A DNA stretch of 64,000 nt from Bursaphelenchus xylophilus (GCA_904066235.2 CAJFCV020000001.1:2480001-2544000), one strand, 5' to 3'; shown: positions 30,201 through 36,362, counted from the first letter of the stretch. Numbers and translations are program-made. Notes: generated by a model from the sequence alone, not told the origin.

Positions 30201-32558
30201 GATATTCAGCGATCTTTGCGGCCGAGAGACTACGGAAAAAGCGGAGTGTGGTCAGAGAGAAAACACTTTTTGGCCGTGTCTTTCCTATTTTCGTGCTCAA
30301 AAATTTGATTGTTTGAGGAAACATAACCCTCTACGGTAGAAACAAGGGTGAAGTTTTTCATGCCGAAATTTGAAAAATAGTGTCAAATTTTTGACAAATT
30401 TTCGACCTAAAAATCTTGGATGTTTCTGCGAAGGGCAAGCTGGAAATCTAGGATATTTCTAGGATAAATTGCTCTAAATTTGTGCCATGTTTCAACAAAA
30501 TTTGAGCGTCGCACGTGGAGCAATTCCCCTGTTTATGTTACGCTTTTCCAAAAGTGCAGAAACATTTTCCGGCCTTTTTTGCCCCGCACCGTGCATGTTG
30601 CGCGACGAAATCCATTTTGCACTGTGCAGTTTGTTTTTGCACGCCCAAAATTCGCAGCGACACAGCTGAGAAAAGCTTGCGTCGCAGCGATATCCGGTTG
30701 CACAGTGCAAAAGGTCAAATGCACCCCGGAAAATGGAGGTTTGTGCACGGTGCGGCCCACGACAAAATGTCTACGCACTTTTGAAAAAGCGTAATAAGGG
30801 GACTGTTTTGGCCTAAACCTTTTTCCAGCTATCTCAAAAAAATGTTTATAATCGACAGGTTTCATTGTATGCGAGTCAGTCTGTACAGAGATTCTACTGC
30901 ATACATAATAAAAAACTAGTAAATTGCAAATTTCCCTTTGGCACTTTGTGAAAAGGAACGATAAACTATCCACTAATCCCTCCCGCTTGTTCCATAACTC
31001 TTCCGCGACATTCTGTCAGAGGATTTTTTTCTCTCCAAAAAGTGCTAATAAACAAATTTCTTCAAAAATTCCAGACAGGTGTTGGATTAAAATGAGAAAA
31101 TTATACGAAAAAATCAAAGCTCAAAATTTCACCGATACCTTTCTGAAGTAGCCCACTTCTCGCGGCGATCCCATCCGGATAAATGGTCTTCACAAAAATG
31201 GGCATTGGGCCCTTGGGCGAGTCGATGCCACCGACAATACTGAAGCCGAGATTCATTGGCTTCCGACGCGATCGACGGGAAGAGGATGTGTCTGAAAAAA
31301 GTGACAATTTATTGTGACTGGGGTAATCATCAAAGACCTCTTTTGCGGCTGGGCCTTTATTTAATTTTCACCGAGGCTATAGGTCTTCGGCTTTTCGAAA
31401 ATTCTGAAATTTTATATTTCATTTTTTTATAATCACGTATTTTACCTGTAGGCGGAGAAAGCTTTTGATTGGCTTATCAGTCTGTCGTGAAAATAATGTG
31501 GATTTGTCGCAAAAAAATGTCTTTCCTCGTCGCAGTCGCGCTCTAAACTCCAGCTGCGACTAGCCCTCGCAAAGCAATGATGGGCGATTCCGAGGCGCGA
31601 CGAATCCACATTATTTTCCCGACAGATAGATATTTTTGAAAGTCCAAAAGCTCAATTTATGTACAAGGGAAGTACCCGAAGTGTGACACGCAGATTTTCT
31701 CTAAATTTTGCACCCACGTCAAACATAGACTAAACATCAATTCCGGAAAGTTTTGGCTCTCGACTTGCTAGGACAGCCGAAATATTGAACAATTTGCCGC
31801 CGAGAGAGCATGCGAAACGCAGAGAGCAAAATTTTCATTTCCTGAAAGTTTAAGCTGGCGCCTTGCTGGGACAGCCGAGAGATTGAACAATCTTTGCTAC
31901 CTAGAGAGTACACTAAACGCGGAGAGCGATCAAAGCGAGAAAAATATTTTTTGCCATAACTTTTCTAGTTTTGTGCGGAAAAAATTGATTTTTTGTGGAA
32001 ACATTACCTTTTACGGTAGAAATAGATACGAAACATTTCGTCCCAAAATTCGGCAAAAAATCGCAAATTTCTTGCCATCTTTTGATCCAAAAATCCCGTC
32101 GTTTCTGCAAAGCGCGAGCTAGAATTCTCGGATACATTTTATAAAAAATTATTCTAAATTTGTCCCAAGTTTCATCAAAACCTGAGCCTCGCACTTGGAG
32201 TACTTCCCCAGTCAGTTAGTTATAGACCCGACAGCCCGTCAGCTCGTTAATTATGCCGCTAAAACTCCGTAAATAAAGAAACAGAAAATATTCTTAATGA
32301 GGTGGTCGTTCCAAGCGACGATTAACGAAAAAGAAGATTTTCCTTTCATCAACAGCAATGGTATGCCCTCATCGAAATGGAAATCCCAACAGCCCGGAGC
32401 GTCTTGTAATCCTCACCTGAACCCTTTTCGGGGCGATTAAACTCCGGACTGTAATCGGAAGATGAGGGGTTTCGGTTGGAGCGTCCATCCTCCTCCTGAC
32501 GCCGCAGCAGCACCGTCTGGATCACGCCCAACGGCTCGGGTGACGATATGCAGGTCAT
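3034..32558 (-). CDS. Multi-PDZ scaffold protein (PDZD2 / pro-IL-16-like)
   Basis: Exons on the minus strand: 32558-32417, 31291-31139, 29673-29532, 27806-27644, 24773-24622, 24486-24301, then 7330-7132, 7051-6867, 6760-6546, 6115-5693, 5192-4691, 3209-3034. All junctions agree in phase except 24301 to 7330, where at least one exon of length 3n+2 is missing (candidate 22214-22042). About 880 residues without it. Four PDZ or PDZ-like domains are seen: PDZ1 (LGFSIVGG...GDEIVALNG), PDZ2 (RLGIGIAIE...GDRILEVDG), a divergent PDZ3 (FGVTLNRP...KGDLVFYIHG) and PDZ4 (VGFSLTGG...GDEIRRIND, then QIEAWNFLK). Ser/Thr/Gln-rich linkers separate domains 2 and 3. The QIEAWNFLK helix recalls the last PDZ of pro-interleukin-16 and PDZD2. 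Expected role: cytoplasmic scaffold binding C-terminal tails of membrane proteins. Start ATG at 32558. Introns are swollen by repeats. Confidence 0.85.
3297..3675. repeat. Inverted repeat around GATGGTGCTGATTT
   Basis: Left arm 3310-3470 and right arm 3487-3673 are imperfect reverse complements. Both contain ATCGATGGTGCTGATTTT-like words and a run reading AGTACTGTAAAGTAGT. The loop is only about 15 bases. Confidence 0.75.
3678..4547 (+). mobile_element. Mariner-like element with decayed transposase
   Basis: 870 bp flanked by TA at 3676-3677 and 4548-4549. Termini begin CAGGGTG and share about 55 bases of inverted repeat (…CCCGATTTGAATTGGC…). The interior holds a broken transposase N terminus, so it is not autonomous. 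Confidence 0.85.
3820..4235 (+). pseudogene. Broken mariner-type transposase (HTH part)
   Basis: One frame reads WSVVWYGKYGSPINVQREYR and MKYGRKAQPRSQDISALVE, the helix-turn-helix region of mariner-type transposases. A stop and frame change follow, then KFRENPHMSTRSLARTEGMP and SPRTVRRTLE, the second HTH. No DDE catalytic region is present. Confidence 0.6.
4691..5192 (-). CDS. Multi-PDZ gene exon 11 (PDZ3-like and start of PDZ4)
   Basis: ATTTTCAG acceptor; the donor GG/GTAGG gives Ala with exon 12. PDZ3 is divergent: the loop reads FGVT, and KGDLVFYIHGEF replaces the usual GDxIxxING. A short acidic linker (DQGQTFEDDPNLYIYSEE) precedes PDZ4 (VEIVLEKCDIGVGFSLTGGE). Confidence 0.88.
5693..6115 (-). 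CDS. Multi-PDZ gene exon 10 (linker)
   Basis: CTTTCAG acceptor and CAG/GTATGA donor, 141 codons in phase 0 at both ends. Rich in Ser, Arg, Gln and Pro (LPPIRHRSQSQQRHEF, LTPPRTLSESSF, SSASSTHQPSNNQRL). Unstructured spacer before PDZ3. Confidence 0.8.
6546..6760 (-). CDS. Multi-PDZ gene exon 9 (acidic/Ser linker)
   Basis: TTATAG acceptor and CAG/GTGAGT donor. Codes an acidic patch (TDEDDDESDRSSS), then NDATLTRNACRKSRLSESED and a Ser/Gln-rich tail. 71 codons plus the completed split codon. Confidence 0.75.
6867..7051 (-). CDS. Multi-PDZ gene exon 8 (linker)
   Basis: TTTCCAG acceptor and GTAAGT donor. Codes KFNAHRSQSEHAGRESPLDG, then a Gln/Thr-rich stretch (ERQQAKPTETQTQT) and NKYMGNGKSADSLM. 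It joins exons 7 and 9 in phase. Confidence 0.75.
7132..7330 (-). CDS. Multi-PDZ gene exon 7 (Ser/Thr-rich linker)
   Basis: ATTTCAG acceptor and TTAG/GTATCG donor. The frame is set by the next exon and reads MRRTRTENPNGFGYVSVFSQ, then QQPSSSSENTNRSF and FLDEMDRKVL. Low-complexity Ser/Asn/Gln content is typical of scaffold linkers. Confidence 0.7.
7331..10050. other. Intron sequence without recognisable features
   Basis: AT-rich part of the 17-kb PDZ intron. I see no coding exon with acceptable splice sites, no known repeat terminus and no tRNA. A short phrase (ATTCCGATATTATCCAT) occurs twice, near 7868 and 8034. Confidence 0.5.
10060..10270 (-). repeat. Family D fragment
   Basis: Carries the family D words CTGACCGCTCTCCGCATT, GTACTCTCTCG, GATCGTTGAATATCTCGGC and AAAATTTTCAGGAATT, read on the strand opposite the usual orientation. 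Confidence 0.7.
10710..11095 (+). repeat. Family D repeat, ends missing
   Basis: Contains AAATTTTCAGCTCGCGG, GAGAGTATGCGAAATTCGG and ATGAAACTTTTCATGGCAAA in family order; neither terminal AAGTGCGACGCTCAG is intact. Confidence 0.7.
11281..11426. mobile_element. Family B MITE
   Basis: Begins TTTGTCGGGAAAATAATGTG and ends CACATTATTTTCCCGACAGA; the core carries CCCATCATCGCTTTGCGATG. Confidence 0.88.
11820..12140. repeat. Diverged tandem repeat, ~130-bp period
   Basis: The word TTTTAGTTGGAATA, preceded by a GAATATTCAAA-like run, recurs near 11860, 11980 and 12120 with poly-A/T between. Very AT-rich. Confidence 0.5.
12514..13035 (+). mobile_element. Tc1/mariner-like deletion derivative
   Basis: 522 bp flanked by TA at 12512-12513 and 13036-13037. 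Termini are CAGGGTGTACCAAAAAAATG on both sides. A plus-strand piece reads CSPDLSPMDYIFF, the transposase motif that carries a DDE/D aspartate, followed by a decayed C terminus (VWSRKVNDAPRTGPISP). The N-terminal half is deleted. Confidence 0.85.
13285..13400 (-). repeat. Family D fragment
   Basis: Holds TATGACCGCTCTC, CGCGTACTCTCTCG and AAAGATCGTTGAATA in family order. Confidence 0.6.
14147..14298. mobile_element. Family B MITE
   Basis: Left end TATCAGTCTGTCGGGAAAAT, right end diverged (ATTATTTTCCCAACTGACTG). Confidence 0.85.
14681..14837. mobile_element. Family A MITE
   Basis: TAGTCTGTCGGGAAAATTATG on the left, CTCATTATTTTCCCGACACA on the right, with the core CGCATCGAAAATCGCATC and CACTTCAGCGACGCGATTGG. 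Confidence 0.9.
15353..15510. mobile_element. Family A MITE, next to a solo terminus
   Basis: Full-length copy from TTTGTCGGGAAAACAATGAG to TTATTTTCCCGACAGCCTG. An isolated right terminus (CATTATTTTCCCGACAGACA) stands just upstream at 15305-15325. Confidence 0.88.
15890..16180 (+). repeat. Family D repeat, partial
   Basis: Starts with GTCAAAGTGCGACGCTCAG and contains TTTCATGCCTTTTCTACCGT, CGTATTCTCTCGGCCG and AAAATTTTCACTAATTGA. Confidence 0.65.
16919..17072. mobile_element. Family A MITE
   Basis: Left end diverged (CAGCCGGCAAAATAATGAGC); the right end CTCATTATTTTCCCGACATA is intact. Confidence 0.87.
17880..18020. repeat. Family C-type GCACTGTG palindrome unit
   Basis: AAAGTCGCTGGAGTGATTTT followed by TTGCACTGTGAGAAAAC, GTTGCACTGTGAAATTC and TTTGCACCGTGCAAT. 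The same opening recurs at 21631, 32985 and 47525. Confidence 0.6.
18446..19952. mobile_element. Foldback element with ~600-bp arms
   Basis: Left arm about 18446-19044, right arm about 19352-19952, nearly perfect reverse complements. Both hold GGGCTGCGCGCCTCGGCTGA, GCATCCGGTGCAAAA-type words and CAACATCGCTGCAT. The loop is about 300 bp. No transposase reading frame is seen, and no clear target duplication was found. Confidence 0.88.
20539..20692. mobile_element. Family A MITE
   Basis: CTGTCTGTCGGGAAAATAATG on the left, CTCATTATTTTCCCGTCAGG on the right. Confidence 0.88.
20755..21165 (+). repeat. Family D repeat
   Basis: Opens with AGGGCGACGCTCAGATTTTC, then TTTTCAACTCGCACTTTGCA, CGGCCGAGAGAGTGCGCGAA and CTTTTCATGTCAAAAATCGC. 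Confidence 0.75.
21655..21904. mobile_element. Chimeric A/B MITE with GC-rich palindromic insert
   Basis: The left half is family A (ATAATGAGCACTCTGTCGCA); the right end is family B (CAACAAATCCACATTATTTT). Between them, 21765-21860 is a GGCCGGGCC-rich palindrome unlike anything nearby in base composition. Confidence 0.8.
22042..22214 (-). CDS. Candidate missing exon of the multi-PDZ gene
   Basis: Open minus-strand stretch with a weak acceptor (CCGACCGAG) and donor ATAG/GTTTGT. Its 173 bases (3n+2) would join exon 6 (TT+A = Leu) to exon 7 (G+AA = Glu) exactly. It would code WVGITIQDDVVYSETRRK and a Ser/His/Gly-rich stretch. It overlaps a better-supported small gene on the opposite strand, so it is tentative. 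Confidence 0.25.
22045..22053 (+). promoter_or_regulatory. Candidate trans-splice acceptor
   Basis: TTTTCCCAG 25 bases before the ATG of the small nested gene, with no upstream in-frame coding exon. It matches the nematode spliced-leader acceptor consensus. Confidence 0.4.
22079..22324 (+). CDS. Small nested gene, unknown function
   Basis: Two exons, 22079-22199 and 22278-22324, on the strand opposite the multi-PDZ gene whose intron they occupy. A TTTTCCCAG acceptor at 22045-22053 lies 25 bases before the first ATG and could take a spliced leader. The donor is G/GTAATC, the acceptor TTTTTTACAG, and the intron is 78 bases. The product is 55 residues, starting MFRKHPRFRMAQIVRPPSP and ending AAPAEAGCCWGSGRV: Pro-rich and Gly-rich with no signal peptide or known domain. 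AATAAA follows the stop by 42 bases. The second reading frame through the same exons is also open, so the frame rests on the first ATG. Confidence 0.5.
22367..22372 (+). promoter_or_regulatory. Polyadenylation signal AATAAA
   Basis: 42 bases after the stop of the small nested gene. Confidence 0.5.
22395..23095 (-). repeat. Two adjacent family D fragments
   Basis: Segments 22395-22760 and 22795-23095 both contain CGCTCTCCGC, a CTCGRCC word, GTTGAACATCTC/GTTCAATTTCTC and AAAATTTTCAG/AAAACTTTCAG. A likely tandem or nested pair. Confidence 0.7.
23579..24107. mobile_element. Family C element (GCACAGTGC-rich)
   Basis: Ends TTTCATAAAGTGCATGGACA and its reverse complement. The interior has about ten copies of the decamer GCACAGTGCA or close variants, alternating with GTCGCAGCGATATTTCACAT, which occurs twice. 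It looks like an internal duplication of the shorter copy at 44322. Confidence 0.85.
24112..24263. mobile_element. Family A MITE
   Basis: TAGTCTGTCGGGAAAATAATG to CATTATTTTCCCGACAGACT; it abuts the family C element on its left. Confidence 0.9.
24301..24486 (-). CDS. Multi-PDZ gene exon 6 (rest of PDZ2)
   Basis: TTTTCAG acceptor. Codes VRVEQIEEGSVAHMAGLEAG, then DRILEVDGQEV and a final strand CILIILPGQ. An in-frame TAA follows directly, so the GTAAGT donor in phase 2 is forced; exon 7 needs phase 1, which shows that an exon is missing between them. Confidence 0.88.
24622..24773 (-). CDS. Multi-PDZ gene exon 5 (start of PDZ2)
   Basis: TTCTTCAG acceptor, CG/GTAAGC donor. Codes NVFLRTKRNLVKKILRSP, then KLVLKRRSMNERLGIGIAIE with the LGIG loop of PDZ2. 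The codon split with exon 6 gives Arg. Confidence 0.85.
24815..25245. mobile_element. Family E element (GGCTCC-rich)
   Basis: Begins CAGAGATTGCCACGGCC and ends GGCAATCTCTG. Both flanks are GGCTCCGGCT-rich around a unique centre with GTTATTAGTGTCAGAGAT and AACAAGATCACAAAATTTTT. The same layout occurs at 57947-59594. Confidence 0.8.
25254..25403. mobile_element. Family A MITE
   Basis: Diverged ends CAGTCTGTCTGGAAAATAAC and TTTTCTCGACAGACAG. It directly follows the family E element. Confidence 0.85.
25942..26081. mobile_element. Family A MITE
   Basis: TTAGCCTGTCGGGAAAATAATG-type left end and an intact right end CATTATTTTCCCGACAGACT. Confidence 0.88.
26403..26475 (+). other. tRNA-like module (A box + B box), left arm
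   Basis: A box TGGCCGAGTGG at 26409-26419, as in Ser/Leu tRNAs, and a decayed B box GAGTTCGACTTC near 26452. The acceptor and anticodon stems do not pair, so this is not a working tRNA gene. Confidence 0.65.
26728..26802 (-). other. tRNA-like module (A box + B box), right arm
   Basis: Minus strand: the same A box TGGCCGAGTGG and a perfect B box GGTTCGATCCC. It is the better preserved of the pair and could still bind TFIIIC (inference). Confidence 0.65.
27089..27283. mobile_element. Short palindromic MITE, TATACTGGTTG termini
   Basis: 195 bp. Ends TATACTGGTTGAAAAAATCT and its counterpart TTTTGTCAACCAGTATA; both arms hold the CTTTCCACCT...GGGCCTAGAACC word pair. A small relative of the foldback at 45001-46481. 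Confidence 0.85.
27644..27806 (-). CDS. Multi-PDZ gene exon 4 (linker)
   Basis: CTTTCAG acceptor and perfect GTAAGT donor. Codes 54 residues rich in Arg, Ser and Glu, including LQRRSSSAEDLRFLHWRRRK, a possible basophilic kinase site region (inference). Confidence 0.8.
27905..28012 (+). repeat. Family D fragments
   Basis: Contains TTTAACGAGACTTGGCATAA and then GTGCGAAGGTCAGATTTTCT with TTTAAATTTGGCATAGACAT, the two ends of family D brought together. Confidence 0.55.
28240..28310 (+). other. tRNA-like module, left arm
   Basis: A box TGGCCGAGTGG at 28246-28256 and B-box-like AAGTTCGAATCTG near 28290. No cloverleaf. Confidence 0.6.
28587..28656 (-). other. tRNA-like module, right arm
   Basis: Minus strand: A box TGGCCGAGTGG and a B box with one change (AGGTTCTAATC). 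Mirror partner of 28240-28310. Confidence 0.6.
28965..29320 (+). repeat. Family D repeat, partial
   Basis: Contains GTAAAGCGCGAGCTAAAAAT, TTTGCATGCCAAAAATTTGC and the end word TCTGAGCGTCGCACTTGGAC. Confidence 0.65.
29345..29420. repeat. Family C fragment
   Basis: CATCAAGTGCATAGACTTTT with GCGCACAGTGCATTTTTC and TTGCACTATGCAATTG. It ends about 110 bases from exon 3 of the PDZ gene. Confidence 0.55.
29532..29673 (-). CDS. Multi-PDZ gene exon 3 (second half of PDZ1)
   Basis: TTTCAG acceptor in phase with exon 2, giving QKGDEIVALNGHTFSGFTHA across the junction, then the C-terminal helix and strand (DVVLNIRR). The donor is an unusual AAAG/GTCGGG, chosen because it fits the phase of exon 4. Confidence 0.85.
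30080..30530 (+). repeat. Family D repeat
   Basis: Near full length: starts GGTACTCCAAGTGTAATGCT and ends GAGCGTCGCACGTGGAGCAA, with CGGCCGAGAGACTACGG and TTTTCATGCCGAAATTTG between. Confidence 0.8.
30540..30795. mobile_element. Family C element
   Basis: Inverted ends TACGCTTTTCCAAAAGTGC and GCACTTTTGAAAAAGCGTA. The interior holds GCACCGTGCATG, TTTGCACTGTGCAG and GGTTGCACAGTGCAAAA alternating with GCAGCGACA words. Confidence 0.8.
31139..31291 (-). CDS. Multi-PDZ gene exon 2 (first half of PDZ1)
   Basis: TTTTTTCAG acceptor, donor AAAG/GTATCG. Codes a Ser/Arg stretch and then the carboxylate-binding LGFS loop and FVKTIYPDGIAARSG, a typical PDZ strand B to helix A region. Confidence 0.85.
31318..31450. 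repeat. Inverted-duplication marker (pairs with 34322-34450)
   Basis: Contains ATCATCAAAGACCTCTTTTG and GGCTGGGCCTTTAT. The reverse complement stands at 34322-34450. Confidence 0.65.
31477..31632. mobile_element. Family B MITE (composite copy 1)
   Basis: CAGTCTGTCGTGAAAATAATG to CATTATTTTCCCGACAGATA. It is joined to a family D copy through the spacer AAAAGCTCAATTTATGTACA. Confidence 0.9.
31660..32215 (-). repeat. Family D repeat (composite copy 1)
   Basis: Full length with GGGAAGTACCCGAAGTGTGA at one end and CTCGCACTTGGAGTACTTCC at the other. An internal near-duplication (GACAGCCGAAATATTGAACA / GACAGCCGAGAGATTGAACA) makes it longer than other copies. Confidence 0.8.
32417..32558 (-). CDS. 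Multi-PDZ gene exon 1 (start)
   Basis: Begins MTCISSPEPLGVIQTVLLRR and ends at a CAG/GTGAGG donor after 47 codons plus one base. The split codon completes to GAC with exon 2. It codes an unstructured Ser/Arg/Glu-rich N terminus without a signal peptide. Confidence 0.75.
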
Positions 32559-32844
32559 GGTTGTGAGATGATGAAAATGTGGACGAGCGATAGGGAAATT
32601 TCGTGTGTTACTTTAGAGAATTACGAAGATTTGACGTGTTTGAAGACTAAATGGCTGTATGACGTTGTTATATGCAATGAAGATAGTTCATCTATCTTCT
32701 ACATCACAATGTTGGAAGTTGTGGCTTCTGAAAGAAGAATACATTATGATTGATTACAAAGTTTTATAAAAGAAATGTCCAACACGAAAAAAAGTAAATG
32801 AAATAAGAGTAACGTATATTAAACAACAGCCGATTTTCATAGTT

Positions 32845-32970
32845 ATCAGTCTGTCGAGAAAATAATGTGGATGCAATTTGAAATCGCATATCATCGCTGT
32901 GCGACGGATAGCCGCGGCTAGAGATTTGGTGGACGACTGCGACAAGCCCACATTATTTTTTAAACTGATA
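32845..32970. mobile_element. Family B MITE, short
   Basis: CAGTCTGTCGAGAAAATAATG on the left; decayed right end CACATTATTTTTTAAACTGA. Confidence 0.8.
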
Positions 32971-32979
32971 CTTGTCCCT

Positions 32980-33130
32980 TCGCAATGTCGCTGGTGTGAT
33001 TTCGACAACACGCAGTGTGATAAAACGAAGGCTGACTTTGCACTGTGCAAATGCTTTTTTTGGCCTGTCGATCGCACCGCGACTTTTCTTGCACAGTGTA
33101 TGTCGCAAAAATCACTCCAGGCGTTACGAG
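32980..33130. repeat. Family C unit
   Basis: TCGCAATGTCGCTGGTGTGA and its inverted partner TCACTCCAGGCGTTACGAGC surround TTTGCACTGTGCAAATGC and CTTGCACAGTGTATG. Confidence 0.7.
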
Positions 33131-33137
33131 CGTGCCA

Positions 33138-33284
33138 TCAGCGCGTCGGGAAAATATAAGCACTCCTAGGTCTCATCGAGAAGCCTAGAAAATGAATTGT
33201 GTCGCTGCAAAATCAAATTCCCTTTAACTTCAGTGTCACAATTGGACAGCAAAATTGTGCCTATTATTTTCCCGACCGACTGGT
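33138..33284. mobile_element. Family A MITE, diverged
   Basis: GCGCGTCGGGAAAATATAAG to TATTATTTTCCCGACCGACT. Confidence 0.8.
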
Positions 33285-33639
33285 AGGAATATCTTAATTT
33301 GAAACAAAGTCTTACTACTAGATATTCCTTTCTGCATAAATCACCAAAAACTGTCGCGAATCCCCTCAATGTTTCCCACATTTTTCCCAAATATCCCGCG
33401 TTGCGCAAGGAAGTAAAATATCTATTGGTCATTGACAAATATACGTTTCAGACCCCTTCTGGTTTTGTACGATGACAAACGGTCATTAACGGAGGCCATT
33501 AAAGGCAGACAACTGTTTATCCAGACAAGGAGTGTGGAAAAAACAAAAAGCATCTTAGCAATGACTCAGTTCATGCATAGAAAATACAAATAAGTACATA
33601 AAAAGCGCAATTAAGGTAATGGAAAAACAAAGGTCACTA

Positions 33640-34095
33640 TTGTCAGGGGAATTAGTCCATGTGTGGTGCTCAGATCTTGATGAAACTTGGCACAAATTTA
33701 GAATAGTTTTTTATAAAGCATATTCAAGACTCCTAGTCCGCGCTTTGCAGAAACAACCGAGATTTTTGGATCGAAAGTTGGCAAAAAATTTGCGATTTTT
33801 TGCCGAATTTTGGCACGAAGTGTTTCGTATCTATTTCTACCGTAAAAGGTAATGTTTCCACAAAAAATCAATTTTTTCCGCACGAAACTAGCAAAGTTAT
33901 GGCCAAAAAGTGTTTTTTTTCTCTGACCGCTATCTGAATTTCGCGTACTCCCTCGGTGACAAATGTTGGTCAATATCTCGGCAATGCCTGTAAAGCGTGG
34001 GCTAAAACTTTCAGGAATTGATATCTAGTCTATGCTCGACGTGTGTGCAAAATTTAAAGAAAATCTGTGCGTTGCACTTGGGGTACTTCACTTGT
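33640..34095 (+). repeat. Family D repeat (composite copy 2)
   Basis: Ends with GCGTTGCACTTGGGGTACTT; the interior has GCGCTTTGCAGAAACAACCG and CGTACTCCCTCGGTGAC. Confidence 0.8.
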
Positions 34096-34125
34096 ACAAA
34101 AATTGAGCTTTTGGGCCTTCAAAAA

Positions 34126-34280
34126 TATCTGTCTGTCGGGAAAATAATGTGGATTTGTCGCGCCTTGGAATCACCCATCATTGCTTTGCGTCGGCTGGCT
34201 GAGATTTTGAAGCACGACTTCGATGTGAAGAGACATTTTGCTGCGACAGATCCACATTATTTTCCCGACAGACTGATAGG
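34126..34280. mobile_element. Family B MITE (composite copy 2)
   Basis: CTGTCTGTCGGGAAAATAATG to CATTATTTTCCCGACAGACT, preceded by the spacer AAAAATTGAGCTTTTGGGCC shared with copies 1 and 3. Confidence 0.92.
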
Positions 34281-34321
34281 CCAAAGCATGGTCTTTTCCC
34301 GCCTTGAGGTAAGATACGTCG

Positions 34322-34450
34322 TTATAAAAAAAATGAAATATAAAATTTCTCAATGCTCAGAAAGCCGAAGACTTATAAGACTTATAGCCTCTGGCAGATT
34401 ACCATAAAGGCCCAGCTTCAGCCGCAAAAGAGGTCTTTGATGATTCCCAA
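34322..34450. repeat. Inverted-duplication marker (pairs with 31318-31450)
   Basis: Reverse complement of the marker at 31318, including CAAAAGAGGTCTTTGATGAT. Confidence 0.65.
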
Positions 34451-34909
34451 GCTCGCTTTTTTCTCGAAGTTTTACAAAAAGGGTTCAGAAAACGTTCTTT
34501 CTTTCCGCCAAATACGGTGCGCTGCTCTCTGATTTCGGTGAATCAAAATCCAAACAAAAAAAGTTGGTTTGCAGGAAAAGTATTACAAAGTGTTACAAAA
34601 CTAGAAAGCAACTTCTAGATGAGAAAAAAAAAATTTAAAAAAAATAAATCAGATTTTTTTAATGGTAATAGGGAATCGCTGGGATTTTTTGATCGGAAGC
34701 GGAACAGTTTTTGCATTTTTTTGGCTTACAGGGGCCAAAAAATTAGTTTCTGGGAAAATCTTTGCTCCTTGGGCCAGAATACGTTTATGATGACTTGGCA
34801 AACGTTTTCCAGGACATATTTTTTTGACTAAACTGTGAGCTCAAACAGCAACAGATCGAGGCCAAAGCGCAATGCCTTTAGTAGAAAATATGTTATGTAA
34901 ATTTTAACA

Positions 34910-35345
34910 TAAAAAGGGAAGTACTCCGATACGTTCATGCCCATGTTAGATGAAACTTGGCAAAGATTTAGAATAGTTTTTTTCTAGTACATATACGAGA
35001 GCCCTAGCTCGTGCTATGCGAAAACGACCGAGATTTTTAAATCAAAAGTTGAAAAAAATGTAACATTTTTTTGCGAATTTTCACAAGAAAAATTTCATAC
35101 TTGTTTCTACCGTATAGCGTAAAGTTTCACAAAAAAAATAATTTTTTCCGCACGAAACTGGCAAAGATATGGCCAAAAATTGTTTTCCTCTCTGACCGCT
35201 CTCCGCATTTGGCGTACTCTCTCGGCCGCAAAGATCGTCGAATATATCGGCTGCGCCTGCAAAGCACGAGCTAAAACCTTCAGGAATTGAAACATAAAAA
35301 TTTTTAAAAAAATCTGAGCGTCGCACTTGGGGTACTTCCCTTGTA
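34910..35345 (+). repeat. Family D repeat (composite copy 3)
   Basis: Opens GGGAAGTACTCCGATACG and closes GCGTCGCACTTGGGGTACTT. Confidence 0.8.
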
Positions 35346-35376
35346 CATAAATTGAGCTTTTGGGTCTTCAAAAATA

Positions 35377-35532
35377 TCTGTCTGCCGAGAAAATAATGTG
35401 GATTCGTTGCGCCTTGGAATCGCCCATCATTGCTTTGCTACGGCTAACCGCTGGTGGAGATTCCATTCGCGATTGCGACGAGAAAAGAGACTTTTCTGCG
35501 AACATTCCACATTATTTTCCCGACAGAGTAAT
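35377..35532. mobile_element. Family B MITE (composite copy 3)
   Basis: CTGTCTGCCGAGAAAATAATG to CATTATTTTCCCGACAGAGT, again after the spacer AAATTGAGCTTTTGGGTCTT. Confidence 0.9.
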
Positions 35533-35645
35533 AGGCCAAAAAATAAGTTTTTCCCACTGTTAACCCCTGAGTTTTCAATCTCAGAAAATATTTGTTCAAT
35601 CATAGAAAAGTTGCGAAAATTGAGCGCCTCTCGCTCTCTTTCCAG

Positions 35646-35809
35646 AATAATTTCAGTGTGTTCAGTTTTCGCTTGTCCATTCCGGTCGGAGACAAAGGGA
35701 TGCCGGCGATTCCCGAGCGACTGAATTCAATTCGCCTCACCAATAATTGCGGCATTCGGGTTCAGCGGGATATATTGGTATTTCTCCTCCGATTTGGGAG
35801 GAAAACAAG
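35646..35809 (+). CDS. Candidate coding exon, possibly FGF-related
   Basis: Strong acceptor (GCTCTCTTTCCAG) and donor ACAAG/GTAAAT, with a 54-codon open frame: NNFSVFSFRLSIPVGDKGMP, then ERLNSIRLTNNCGIRVQRDI. GC content is higher than the flanks. It lies 2.4 kb upstream of the FGF-like exon on the same strand, but I could not connect the two in phase, so the link is a guess. Confidence 0.35.
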
Positions 35810-35924
35810 GTAAATTGAGAGAAAGTTGGGGTGGGAAAAAGGTTGGGAATAATTTCAAAACTGGTAAAAGTAAAGTCGTCAAAGAATTTGAAGATTTTGA
35901 TGACATTTGGAGTAATTTTAGAGA

Positions 35925-36362
35925 AGAGGTACTCCAAGTGCGACGCTCCGATTTTGATGAAACTTGGCGAAAATTTAGAATAGTTTTTTATAAGGCATAT
36001 GCGAGACTCCTAGCCCTCGCTTTGCAGAAATGACCGAGATTTTGTGCTCGAAAGTTGGCAAAAAATTTACACTTTTTTTGCGATTTTTACTATGAAAAGT
36101 TTCATGGCTATTTATACCGGGGAGAGGAATGTTTCCACAAAAAAATAATTTCTTCCGCGCGAAACTGGCAAAGTTTGGCCAAAAGTGTTTTTTCTCTCTG
36201 ACCGCTCTCCATGTTTGGCATGCTTTCTCGGCGGCAAAGATCGCTCAATATCTCGGCGACCGTTGCAAAGTGAGAGCTAAAATTTTCAGGAATTGATATG
36301 TGGTCCATGCCCAATGCGTGTGCAAAATTTAAAGAAAATCTGAGCGTAGCACTCGGGGTTTG
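35925..36362 (+). repeat. Family D repeat
   Basis: GAGGTACTCCAAGTGCGACG at the left, GAGCGTAGCACTCGGGG at the right; CTTTGCAGAAATGACCGAGA inside. Confidence 0.82.

Larger units (their letters stand above)
32559..33640. other. Upstream region of the multi-PDZ gene with repeats
   Basis: No coding sequence is supported. It holds a short family B copy (32845-32970), a family C unit (32980-33130) and a diverged family A copy (33138-33284). Any promoter of the PDZ gene should lie within 32559-32840; no motif is recognised there. Confidence 0.5.
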
